From NCBI RefSeq assembly GCF_019972315.1, contig NZ_BLIZ01000001.1, forward strand, positions 3,075,521 to 3,139,520: a stretch of DNA of 64,000 bases, read 5' to 3'. The DNA is from Geobacter sp. AOG1 (GTDB lineage Bacteria > Desulfobacterota > Desulfuromonadia > Geobacterales > Geobacteraceae). The first letter of the stretch is position 1; each line of letters begins with the position of its first letter. A program made the translations under genes and the position numbers. The notes below the pieces were generated by a model. It saw only the letters and a program-made list of their open reading frames with translations, was not told where the DNA came from and did not search any database. Of this stretch, positions 9,459 to 17,108 are shown piece by piece.

Positions 9459-9489
9459 GGCCGCACTCCCCGGAGTGCGGCCTTTTTTT
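9459..9489 (+). terminator. Intrinsic terminator after the OmpA-family gene
   Basis: Perfect hairpin with 11-bp arms (GGCCGCACTCC/GGAGTGCGGCC) followed by seven T. Confidence 0.9.
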
Positions 9490-9531
9490 GTTTCTGCTTC
9501 TTTAAAGACCCTTTCCATCAGAGGCCAAGCC

Positions 9532-12500
9532 ATGTCCATCCGGCGCAAAATATTGATCGGTGCGGTTGTACTGTTTATCGTCAGCCTGCTCTTCGCAGCC
9601 TTCGTGCTCCCTTCCATCTTACGGAATGTGGCAGTTGAAAAGATTGAAGAAGCCACCGGACGAAAGGCCTCAATAACAAAAGTTGCCATCAACCCGCTTA
9701 CCTTGAGTGCACGCGTTACGGACTTTCGGCTGGCGGAAAAGGGGGCCACGACCACCTTCGCCTCTTTCAGCAGCGTCAGGGTTTCCGTCAGCCCGGCATC
9801 CCTGGTACGGCGTGCGCTTATCGTCTCCCGGATAGAGGTGGCGTCTCCGTACGTCAACATAGTCCGTTCCGCTGCCAACACCTATAACTTCACCGACCTG
9901 GTCACGCCAAAAAAGGATGCGAAACCTTCAAAACCCTTTCCGTTCTCACTCAACAACATCGTCATCAGAGGCGGAGCCATAGATTTTCATGATCTGGCCG
10001 CACACAAACCGACCAATCACACGGTCAGGCGGATGGAGATCGCGGTGCCGTTTTTCAGTACCATACCCTACCTCGCCGACAAATACGTTGCACCCCGCTT
10101 CAGCGCCGTAATCAACGGAGCCGAGCTCTCCGCAACCGGCAAGCTGAAACCCCTCGCCAAGACAATGGAGACATCGCTCAACCTCAAGCTCAGGGATTTC
10201 GATCTACCCTACTACCTCGCCTACCTTCCCGTTGCCGTACCGGTCGGCATCAGGTCAGGCAAGCTCTCTACCGACCTGGAATTGAGCTACCAGGTCTCAG
10301 CCCGGAACAAGCCCGATCTGGGCCTTGCCGGTCGCCTTGAACTGACGGGACTCGATGTCAGGGAAAAGAGCGGGGCCCCACTCATTGCTCTCCACCGGCT
10401 TGCAGCGCAGATCAACAAGGCGGCCATCTTCGGGCAGAACTTCGATCTGGCCACGCTCGAGTTGGACGGAACCGCTGCCTATCTGGAACGGTATGCCTCG
10501 GGACAATGGAATTTTGAGCGCTTGAAAGGCAAACAGACTGCGCCAGCCACACCCAAACCGGATCCGGACAAGGACAAAGCTGACAAGCAGGCACCGAAAC
10601 CGACACTGAAGCTCTCTGCACTGAAGTTCACCAACGGCTCGATACAGTTCAACGATCGTCTTCCGCCTGGGGGATTTCAGGGAAAACTTGAAAAGGTCAC
10701 TCTTTCTCTCTCAGACTTCAGCATGGCAGCAGGACAAGTCGCTCGCTGGAACTTCGCGTGCCGAAGCGGTCGCAACGAGTCTCTTGAGGCGACAGGAACA
10801 GCGGCGGTTGAACCCCTCGCTGTCTCAGCCGACCTGACTGTCCGGGGCATTGCCCTTGGCGCCTACTACCCCTACCTGGCCGGTGTGCTGACCGCTCCGG
10901 TCGCTGGCTCGGTCGACCTGACCGGCCACCTTGCCTTTGACCGGAACGCGGGACTTACCCTTGAACGACTGGCGGTGACCGGCAACAACCTCGCTTCTAC
11001 CTTTGCTCCCGGTGAAGGGATCCGGATGAACCAGCTGGTCATCGGAGGGGGGAGCATTAATCTTAAAGAGCAAAACGCCACCGTCGAACTCGTGGACATG
11101 AAGGGTGTTTCCTGTCAAATTTCCCGGGAAAAAGACGGTACCCTTTCCCCCATGCACCTCCTCCGTACGCCAGCAGGAACTGCGCCTGCCACGGCAACGG
11201 GGGTAACTCCGAAGGGGAAAGAGACCAAACCTTTTACCTACAAGCTCCGCAAGGTCGGCGGCAGTGGTATTGGAATAACCTTCACCGACCGGGCGCAGAA
11301 GGACGCAGCAGTCATCAATTTGCGGCGCCTGCAATTCACTTTGGCAAACATTACCGGTCCCCGGTTCGGATCGATACCTTTCACCCTGACCAGCCAAGTT
11401 GGCAAACAGGGGAGTGTCCGGGCAAATGGAACTGTCCTTCCCTCACCTCTGAAACTCAAAGGAAACGTGGAGCTGAAGAAGCTTGCTCTCCGCGACTTCG
11501 AAGCATACCTGCCGGAAAATCTCAATCTCTACGTGGCAGACGGAACCATCGACACCCGCATGTCAATTGCCCTGGCCAAGGAGCCGGGCAGAGAACTGTC
11601 AGGGAGTTACGCAGGGACTCTCGGCGTTCGCTCTTTCTATTGCCTGGACACGGTGGAATCGGAGGACCTGCTCAAGTGGGAAAGCCTGCAACTGGATGAT
11701 ATCAAGGGAACCATAACCCCCTTCTCCCTTGCCATCAGGGAAGTTGCTCTCAACAACGTCTACTCCCGCATCGTGGTAAACAAGGACGGCACCCTTAACC
11801 TCCAGAATCTTACCAAGAAGGAAGCCGCTTCCACTCCCCCGCAAACAGCCGTGGCTCCGCCACCGTCGATGGCCCCCCCCTCACCTGCGCCAGCCACGGC
11901 AGAACGGCAGGTCAGGATCGGCGCCGTGACCATCCAGGAAGGAACCCTCGCTTTCAGCGACCGTCATCTCCCCGGTGGCTTTGCCACCACCTTCTACCAT
12001 CTGGGGGGTCGGGTGAGCGGTCTCTCCTCGGAGGAAAATCGTTTCGCCGACGTCGACCTGCGGGGAAACCTGGAAAACCAGTCGCCGCTCCAGATTACCG
12101 GCACGCTCAACCCCCTCAGGAACGATCTGTTTGCCGACCTCAAGGTGAGTTTCACCGACATCGATTTGACTCCCGTCACCCCCTATTCCGGCACCTACCT
12201 GGGCTATACGGTGGAAAAAGGGAAACTCTCCCTCGACCTGAAATACCTGATCGACAAGAAGGCACTCACCTCGGAAAACAAGGTGTTCATCGACCAGTTC
12301 ACCTTCGGCAAAAAGGTTGAAAGCGACCGCGCGACCAGTCTACCCGTCCGGCTTGCCGTGGCACTCCTCAAGGACCGCAAGGGGGAAATCCACCTCGACC
12401 TGCCGGTGACCGGGCGGACGGACGACCCGAAATTCAGTGTCTGGAGCGTGGTCCTCCAGATGTTGAAAAATCTCCTCGTCAAGGCTGCCACATCGCCACT

Positions 12501-13107
12501 CGCGCTTCTGTCGGCGTTTGGCGGTGCAGACGATTTCAGCAGTGTCGGCTTCGCTCCCGGCAGCGCCACACTCGTTCCGGCTGAACAGGAGAAGCTCCTC
12601 AAGCTTGCGGGCTCTCTCAATGAACGGCCGTCCATAAACCTGGAAATATCCGGTTTCGTTGACCGCAATAAAGACCGGGAAGGGTATCGGACGGAGCTCC
12701 TCAACAAAAAGCTCAAGGGGGAAAAATTTCTCGCCCTGGTCAAGAGCAAGCAGAACAGGCCGGACCAGACCCCCGACAACGTCGAGGTCCTCCCCGATGA
12801 ATATTCCCGCCTGCTTAAGGAGGTGTACCGCAAGGAAAAGTTCCCGAAACCCCGTAACGTCATCGGCTTCGTCAAGGATCTGCCCGACGATGAGATGAAA
12901 AAGCTGATCATCACCAACACGACGGTCGGTGACGAGCAACTGGGCACTCTGGCACGGGACCGGGCGACGGCGGTACAGAATTTCCTTCTGGAAAAGGGGA
13001 AACTTCCCGCGGAACGGCTGTTCCTGAAGCGTGACGATATCTACAAGGCACCGTCAAAGGAAGGTGAACGGGGGAGCAGGGTGGAATTCGGAGCGAACGT
13101 TAAATGA
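9532..13107 (+). CDS. Large AsmA/DUF748-type membrane-anchored periplasmic protein
   Basis: A 1191-residue protein with one N-terminal transmembrane helix (about residues 7-29, ILIGAVVLFIVSLLFAAFVL) and a very long periplasmic part made of repeated beta-rich AsmA/DUF748 modules. Recurrent motifs are of the form 'INPLTLSARVTDFRL' and 'F-D-R-PGGF' (FNDRLPPGGFQG, FSDRHLPGGFAT). Proline/alanine linkers interrupt it at about 345-360 and 770-790. The last ~200 residues (SSVGFAPGSATLVPAEQEKL, then AVQNFLLEKGKLPAERLF) resemble a divergent OmpA-like C-terminal domain. AsmA-superfamily proteins are thought to bridge lipids across the periplasm, so envelope maintenance is a reasonable guess. ATG at 9532 was chosen because the membrane helix follows directly. 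Confidence 0.8.
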   Translation: MSIRRKILIGAVVLFIVSLLFAAFVLPSILRNVAVEKIEEATGRKASITKVAINPLTLSARVTDFRLAEKGATTTFASFSSVRVSVSPASLVRRALIVSRIEVASPYVNIVRSAANTYNFTDLVTPKKDAKPSKPFPFSLNNIVIRGGAIDFHDLAAHKPTNHTVRRMEIAVPFFSTIPYLADKYVAPRFSAVINGAELSATGKLKPLAKTMETSLNLKLRDFDLPYYLAYLPVAVPVGIRSGKLSTDLELSYQVSARNKPDLGLAGRLELTGLDVREKSGAPLIALHRLAAQINKAAIFGQNFDLATLELDGTAAYLERYASGQWNFERLKGKQTAPATPKPDPDKDKADKQAPKPTLKLSALKFTNGSIQFNDRLPPGGFQGKLEKVTLSLSDFSMAAGQVARWNFACRSGRNESLEATGTAAVEPLAVSADLTVRGIALGAYYPYLAGVLTAPVAGSVDLTGHLAFDRNAGLTLERLAVTGNNLASTFAPGEGIRMNQLVIGGGSINLKEQNATVELVDMKGVSCQISREKDGTLSPMHLLRTPAGTAPATATGVTPKGKETKPFTYKLRKVGGSGIGITFTDRAQKDAAVINLRRLQFTLANITGPRFGSIPFTLTSQVGKQGSVRANGTVLPSPLKLKGNVELKKLALRDFEAYLPENLNLYVADGTIDTRMSIALAKEPGRELSGSYAGTLGVRSFYCLDTVESEDLLKWESLQLDDIKGTITPFSLAIREVALNNVYSRIVVNKDGTLNLQNLTKKEAASTPPQTAVAPPPSMAPPSPAPATAERQVRIGAVTIQEGTLAFSDRHLPGGFATTFYHLGGRVSGLSSEENRFADVDLRGNLENQSPLQITGTLNPLRNDLFADLKVSFTDIDLTPVTPYSGTYLGYTVEKGKLSLDLKYLIDKKALTSENKVFIDQFTFGKKVESDRATSLPVRLAVALLKDRKGEIHLDLPVTGRTDDPKFSVWSVVLQMLKNLLVKAATSPLALLSAFGGADDFSSVGFAPGSATLVPAEQEKLLKLAGSLNERPSINLEISGFVDRNKDREGYRTELLNKKLKGEKFLALVKSKQNRPDQTPDNVEVLPDEYSRLLKEVYRKEKFPKPRNVIGFVKDLPDDEMKKLIITNTTVGDEQLGTLARDRATAVQNFLLEKGKLPAERLFLKRDDIYKAPSKEGERGSRVEFGANVK

Positions 13108-13132
13108 TGTTTGACGAATTCATAAAACAATA

Positions 13133-13160
13133 TTGACAATCCATGCCACTTGCCATAATT
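13133..13160 (+). promoter_or_regulatory. Probable promoter for the rubredoxin/ferritin pair
   Basis: TTGACA at 13133-13138 with CATAAT or ATAATT 15-16 bases downstream (13154-13160). About 80 bases of leader precede the first ATG. Confidence 0.5.
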
Positions 13161-13244
13161 TTGCATACACCGTGCTGCCCCGATACAACCGGTGCAGCCT
13201 GATACCTGTATGCCTGCAGCCAACGATATGAAAGGGGGAACGGC

Positions 13245-13358
13245 ATGAAAAAGTGGAGATGCGTCATCTGCGATTATATCCATGAAGGGCTGGAACCGCC
13301 GGAAACCTGCCCGGAGTGCGGCGCCAGCCGAGATAACTTCGAGGAGTACCAGGGGTAG
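13245..13358 (+). CDS. Rubredoxin-like mini-protein (37 residues)
   Basis: Very short gene with a GGGGG ribosome site before ATG. The protein is MKKWRCVICDYIHEGLEPPE followed by CPECGASRDNFEEY: two Cys pairs (C6/C9 and C22/C25) in the arrangement of the minimal rubredoxin module of rubrerythrins. It should bind one Fe(SCys)4 and move single electrons. Its stop (TAG, 13356-13358) is in frame with the downstream ferritin-like gene, with no other stop in the 14 codons between them. This suggests a split reverse-rubrerythrin layout: rubredoxin first, diiron domain second, as two coupled genes. Function in peroxide or oxygen detoxification is inferred. Confidence 0.85.
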   Translation: MKKWRCVICDYIHEGLEPPETCPECGASRDNFEEYQG

Positions 13359-13400
13359 AGGTACTCCCCCGCTGAACAAACTATCCATGAGGAGGCATTG

Positions 13401-13853
13401 ATGGGATTCACCACACTGGAAGAGATCATTAAATTCGCCGTACAGCGGGAAGAAACCGCCTATCAGCTCTATAAGAACGCGGCAGAAACGAGCACGAGTA
13501 TCGCCGCCCGCAAGATGTTCGAGGAAATGGCCGCCGAAGAGAAGGGACACAAGGAGGTCTTCAGCAAGATCGACCTGGCGGAGGCCGCGGGGTTTGGCGC
13601 CCGCACCGCACCCGACATGAAACTGAGCGAGTACCTGGTGGATATCCCGCTCCGGCCGAATATGACCTACCAGGAGATTCTCACGTACGCTATCAAGACG
13701 GAAGAGGCCGCCTACCAGCTTTACAAGGCGGCGGCGGAAATGACCGATGACCCGAAACTGAAGAAGACCCTTCAGGTCTTCGCCGATGTGGAAAAAGGGC
13801 ACAAACTGCGGGTGGAGAATCTCTACGACGAGCATGTCCTGACCGAAAACTGA
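13401..13853 (+). CDS. Ferritin-like diiron (rubrerythrin-type) protein
   Basis: 150 residues forming a four-helix bundle with two similar halves. Each half has an EE-x-AYQLYK-type helix (QREETAYQLYKNAAE and KTEEAAYQLYKAAAE) followed by an E-x2-H-type helix (MAAEEKGHKEVF and VFADVEKGHKLRVE). These are the carboxylate/His ligands of a non-heme diiron centre as in the rubrerythrin catalytic domain. It has no rubredoxin tail; the rubredoxin module is the small gene just upstream. GAGGAGG sits eight bases before ATG 13401, so it starts independently. The expected role is reduction of H2O2 or O2 in an anaerobe. Confidence 0.88.
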   Translation: MGFTTLEEIIKFAVQREETAYQLYKNAAETSTSIAARKMFEEMAAEEKGHKEVFSKIDLAEAAGFGARTAPDMKLSEYLVDIPLRPNMTYQEILTYAIKTEEAAYQLYKAAAEMTDDPKLKKTLQVFADVEKGHKLRVENLYDEHVLTEN

Positions 13854-13881
13854 ACCTCTGTATTTCGGAGGTGGCTGTAGC

Positions 13882-13922
13882 ACAAGGGGAGGCTTCCGAC
13901 GGGAGCTTCCCCTTGTCTTTTC
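13882..13922 (+). terminator. Intrinsic terminator after the ferritin-like gene
   Basis: Hairpin with 13-base arms and one mismatch (ACAAGGGGAGGCT / AGCTTCCCCTTGT), then CTTTTCT. Confidence 0.75.
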
Positions 13923-13941
13923 TCTCCTCAGCTGACCGATG

Positions 13942-14070
13942 TTATACCAATTTCAGATCAAGGATGAAATCAAGGTGGCGAGGATTGAGGCGACGCAGGC
14001 GTACAGATAGTACGTTGAGGGGCCGAAGACGAGCCAACGCAGATAGCGCCTTGATGTGGAATTGGTATTA
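13942..14070. repeat. MITE-like element of 129 bp with terminal inverted repeats
   Basis: Left end TTATACCAATTTCAGATCAA and right end (read inverted) TAATACCAATTCCACATCAA match at 16 of 20 positions. The interior has no gene. The right end overlaps the stop codon of the PfkB kinase gene (14068-14070). It looks like a non-autonomous mobile or hairpin repeat; the family is not identified here. Confidence 0.7.
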
Positions 14071-14982
14071 CTTCTGCGGGATAGGAATCCCCTGCTCTCC
14101 CAGAAAGTCCATGACCCGCGAAAGATCGGGAATGCCGCTCCGTCCCCCCAGCCGGGTGCATTTCAGGGCAGCCATGGCACTGGCGAAGGGGAGCACTGCC
14201 GACAGGTCCCACCCCTGCAGCAGACCGAACACGTAGCCCCCATGGAACACATCCCCCGCCCCTGTGGTATCAACTGCTGTCACGGGAAAGGCCGACTGGT
14301 GTATCACTTCGCTTCCCGACCAGGTAAGACTCCCCCGCACGCCACAGGTTACGGTAACCACTGGTGCCCCGACTGACCGGGCGAAGTCGGCAAACGAACC
14401 GGCTTCTCCATCCCATCCCAGATCGAAGGCAAACTGTTCGCCGGCCACCACGTAATCGCATAACTCTGCCAGTTCGGCCATGCCGGGACGAAGCCGCCCC
14501 GCATCGAGCATCACCGGGATGCCACGCAGACGGGCGTCCTTTGCCGCAACAAGGGAGACATCTGCCATGAGGCCATCGAGCAGAAGGAAACGGCTGTCAT
14601 CCAGATAACCGACCGGAAGTTCCGCCGGCGAGAGTGGCCCACCGGTCGGTCGCTGCCAGAAGATGGTACGGCTGGCGCTCTCTTGTTCGACCACGATGAA
14701 AGCCCGCTGGGAGACTGCTCCGGAACGCGCGACAAGACCTTGGCAGTCCACTCCTTCCGCGACAAGCGAACCGCGAATGAGCTCCCCCAGACTGTCGTCG
14801 CCGACCACGCCATGAAACCTCCCGGCTATATCAAGTCGTGACAGCGCAACCAATGCGGTCGCAACCGGCCCGCCCCCCTGCTCCTCCCACTGCAGCACTT
14901 CCTGCTTGCTGTCGACCAGAGGATAACCATCAACCGTCGCCAGGAAATCCCAACTACACTGCCCGATTCCCGTCACCGTCAT
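14068..14982 (-). CDS. PfkB-family carbohydrate kinase (ribokinase-like)
   Basis: Cytoplasmic ATP-dependent sugar or nucleoside kinase of 304 residues. The N-terminal motif GGGPVATALVALSRL is PfkB signature 1. DTTGAGDVFHGGYVFGLLQG near the C-terminus is signature 2, with the catalytic aspartate in GAGD. ATG at 14982 is preceded by GGAGGGAG on the minus strand; an upstream in-frame start would add a non-conserved 25-residue leader. It is transcribed alone, divergent from hsp20. The substrate (ribose, fructose, adenosine or another) cannot be told from the motifs. Its TAA stop is contributed by the end of the adjacent repeat. Confidence 0.88.
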   Translation of the reverse strand: MTVTGIGQCSWDFLATVDGYPLVDSKQEVLQWEEQGGGPVATALVALSRLDIAGRFHGVVGDDSLGELIRGSLVAEGVDCQGLVARSGAVSQRAFIVVEQESASRTIFWQRPTGGPLSPAELPVGYLDDSRFLLLDGLMADVSLVAAKDARLRGIPVMLDAGRLRPGMAELAELCDYVVAGEQFAFDLGWDGEAGSFADFARSVGAPVVTVTCGVRGSLTWSGSEVIHQSAFPVTAVDTTGAGDVFHGGYVFGLLQGWDLSAVLPFASAMAALKCTRLGGRSGIPDLSRVMDFLGEQGIPIPQK

Positions 14983-15055
14983 TACTCCCTCCTTCGTCCG
15001 ACTAACGATACCACAAGAGCAAAGACATGGAAATGACCATCTGCCTAAATATCTC

Positions 15056-15088
15056 AATATTGATTTTCTTTTTCAATATTTATATAAT
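15056..15088 (+). promoter_or_regulatory. Promoter of the small heat-shock gene, overlapped by an inverted repeat
   Basis: TTGATT (15060-15065), a 17-base spacer and a perfect TATAAT (15083-15088). A perfect 8-bp inverted repeat (AATATTGA at 15056-15063, TCAATATT at 15073-15080) overlaps the -35 and the spacer, a typical place for a repressor operator. It is not a CIRCE element. Confidence 0.65.
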
Positions 15089-15130
15089 GATTTCAGAAAG
15101 TAACAATGTGATACGAAGAAAGGGGTGTCG

Positions 15131-15694
15131 ATGATGAGAAAAAACACCTTACTGAAAGCAGTCGGCAGGGAACACCCTGAAAGCGAAGAAACAAAAAAAA
15201 CCGGGAATCTCGTAGGTCAGGGGCTACATGCTGAAAGTGAAAAAAGCGGGCTCCCCAGCATGATGGACGAAATGGAACGATTGATGGAAGAATCCTTCAA
15301 CCGGTCCTTCTTCTCGACGGGGATGCTCCCCTTCAGGCGGTTGTTCCACGAACTGGGGAGCAGAGGTATGGTCTATCCGAGCGTTGATGTCTACGAAGAA
15401 AAAGACACCATTGTCGTGAAGGCCGAACTTCCGGGAATGGAACGAGACGATATCGACGTTCGGCTGATGGATAACGCTATCATCATATCCGGCGAGAAAA
15501 AAACCGAAGAAAAGCTGGAACGGAAGGACTATTTCCGGATGGAACGGTCCCAAGGATCGTTCAGCCGGACCTTGAACCTGCCGAGCGGCATAGACACCGA
15601 CCACGCCAAGGCCAGCTTCAAGGACGGCATGCTTGAAGTGCGGATCCCCAAAACAACCGATCAAAGATCCGGTCGGCAGCTCAAGGTAGAATAA
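15131..15694 (+). CDS. Hsp20/alpha-crystallin small heat-shock protein
   Basis: ATP-independent holdase chaperone that keeps unfolding proteins soluble. 187 residues: a variable N-terminal arm, then an alpha-crystallin domain from about residue 80 (YPSVDVYEEKDTIVVKAELP) with the beta-strand motifs GMERDDIDVRL and SFSRTLNLP. It ends with the family AxFKDGMLEVRIPK motif and a basic tail. ATG at 15131 has an AAGGGG ribosome site at good spacing; an in-frame GTG at 15125 is embedded in that site. Monocistronic, between its own promoter and the terminator at 15719. Confidence 0.92.
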   Translation: MMRKNTLLKAVGREHPESEETKKTGNLVGQGLHAESEKSGLPSMMDEMERLMEESFNRSFFSTGMLPFRRLFHELGSRGMVYPSVDVYEEKDTIVVKAELPGMERDDIDVRLMDNAIIISGEKKTEEKLERKDYFRMERSQGSFSRTLNLPSGIDTDHAKASFKDGMLEVRIPKTTDQRSGRQLKVE

Positions 15695-15718
15695 ATCACG
15701 GAAGGAAACAAGGCAGCA

Positions 15719-15747
15719 GGGGGGAAAGCGATCTTTCCCCCCTTTTT
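15719..15747 (+). terminator. Intrinsic terminator after hsp20
   Basis: Perfect 10-bp stem (GGGGGGAAAG/CTTTCCCCCC), four-base loop, then TTTTT. Confidence 0.9.
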
Positions 15748-15774
15748 GTTCTTCTCCATTCCCAGCCAAACCCG

Positions 15775-15803
15775 TTGCCCAACCCCATAAAAACCGCTAT
15801 AAT
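15775..15803 (+). promoter_or_regulatory. Promoter for the MFS-histidine kinase operon
   Basis: TTGCCC (15775-15780), a 17-base spacer and a perfect TATAAT (15798-15803), about 60 bases before the MFS start. Confidence 0.65.
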
Positions 15804-15863
15804 TGTCCGTCTCATTAATTCAGACTTCCCGCCCCGTCACCGATTCATACAGGATGGCACCCC

Positions 15864-17108
15864 ATGAGCGAAAAAACCCGCTGGCTCCTCCTGCTCTGCC
15901 TTGCCCAGTGCTTCATCATGCTGGTGTTCATCAACTATTCCGCCATCCTTCCGCTCCTCAAACAGGAATGGGGAATGAACAACACCATGGCGGGGAGCAT
16001 CTTCTCCGTCTACCAGCTCGGTTATATCGCGTCTGGCGTTATTCTCAGCGTCCTTACCGACCGGCTCAACACCCGCAACATCTTCATCATGTCAATCCTC
16101 TGGTCCGGTACCGCCAACCTTCTTTTTGCCCTCTACGCCCACGACTACCTTTCCGCCATGGTGCTACGGGCCCTTACCGGCATCGGCATGGGGGGGACTT
16201 ACATGCCGGGGCTGAAGATGGTGGCGGAGAAGTTTGCCTCCCACGAACGGGGCAAGGCGGTCGGCATTTACGTCGGGGCTCTGATGCTGGGCGCTTCCCT
16301 GTCGCTGGCCGTAACGGGAGGCGTTGCCGCCATAGCCGGCTGGCGCACGGCATTCGTTGTCTGCTCCATCGGCGTCTACCTCGGTGCGCTTCTGTCTCTC
16401 CCCGTATTCCGCGGTTACCGACCAGCGGTTCACGCCCGCATAGAGCACGGCTTCCGCGGCGAGATTGTCCGCAACAAGCCAGCCTTCCTCATGATCCTCG
16501 GCTACGCTTCACACATGTGGGAGATGTACGGCATGCGGAGCTGGCTTGCCCCCTTCTACGCATCCCTCCTTATCGGCCACGGAATCTCTCAGGGCAAGGC
16601 CACCGGCTGGGCAGCTACAGCGGCTGCGGTCATAACGGGCATCGGCACCTTTTCCACCGCCATTACCGGCACCCTTTCCGACCGGTTGGGACGAACCAGA
16701 ACCATCACCCTCGTCATGTCGCTCAGTGCCATCTGTTCCTTCTGTTTCGGCTGGCTCATCAACTTGCCCCCCTACGTCGCCCTCACGGCAGGACTGATCT
16801 ACGGTTACGTGATCGCCGCCGAATCGCCGGTCTTCTCCACCGGTCTGACCGAACTGGTGGCCCCGGGCTACCTGGGAGCAGCCATGGGGATGCAGTCCCT
16901 CATCGGGTACACCCTCGGCATGATCTCACCGACCGTTTTCGGCTGGGCACTCGATCTTTGTCGCGGCTGGCAGCCCCTTCCCGGCATTGCGGTAGACTGG
17001 GGGATCGCCTTTTCCACTGCCGGTGCCGGCGCTCTCGCCGGGCCTTTCTTCATGTACTACCTGCGGCGCTGCCCTGAAAGCAGCCGCATGGCTGGGGGTC
17101 GGCGATGA
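15864..17108 (+). CDS. Major facilitator superfamily transporter
   Basis: Inner-membrane secondary transporter of 414 residues with about 12 hydrophobic helices. The loop 2-3 motif LTDRLNTRNIFI and its second-half copy TLSDRLGRTRTI are the MFS signature DRxGRR-like loops. The start lies close behind the promoter at 15775. The stop overlaps the ATG of the sensor kinase (ATGA at 17105-17108), so translation of the two is coupled. That pairing suggests the transported solute or transport state feeds into the kinase, by analogy with UhpC/UhpB. The substrate is unknown. Confidence 0.88.
   Translation: MSEKTRWLLLLCLAQCFIMLVFINYSAILPLLKQEWGMNNTMAGSIFSVYQLGYIASGVILSVLTDRLNTRNIFIMSILWSGTANLLFALYAHDYLSAMVLRALTGIGMGGTYMPGLKMVAEKFASHERGKAVGIYVGALMLGASLSLAVTGGVAAIAGWRTAFVVCSIGVYLGALLSLPVFRGYRPAVHARIEHGFRGEIVRNKPAFLMILGYASHMWEMYGMRSWLAPFYASLLIGHGISQGKATGWAATAAAVITGIGTFSTAITGTLSDRLGRTRTITLVMSLSAICSFCFGWLINLPPYVALTAGLIYGYVIAAESPVFSTGLTELVAPGYLGAAMGMQSLIGYTLGMISPTVFGWALDLCRGWQPLPGIAVDWGIAFSTAGAGALAGPFFMYYLRRCPESSRMAGGRR

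Noticed and set aside
13356-13358. TAG as pyrrolysine or read-through codon joining rubredoxin and ferritin domains
   Set aside because: A strong ribosome site precedes the second ATG, and no pyrrolysine machinery is visible. Two coupled genes are simpler.
15803-17077. 424-codon frame overlapping the MFS gene
   Set aside because: Arg/His/Pro-rich composition typical of an out-of-frame reading; the real gene is the hydrophobic frame at 15864.
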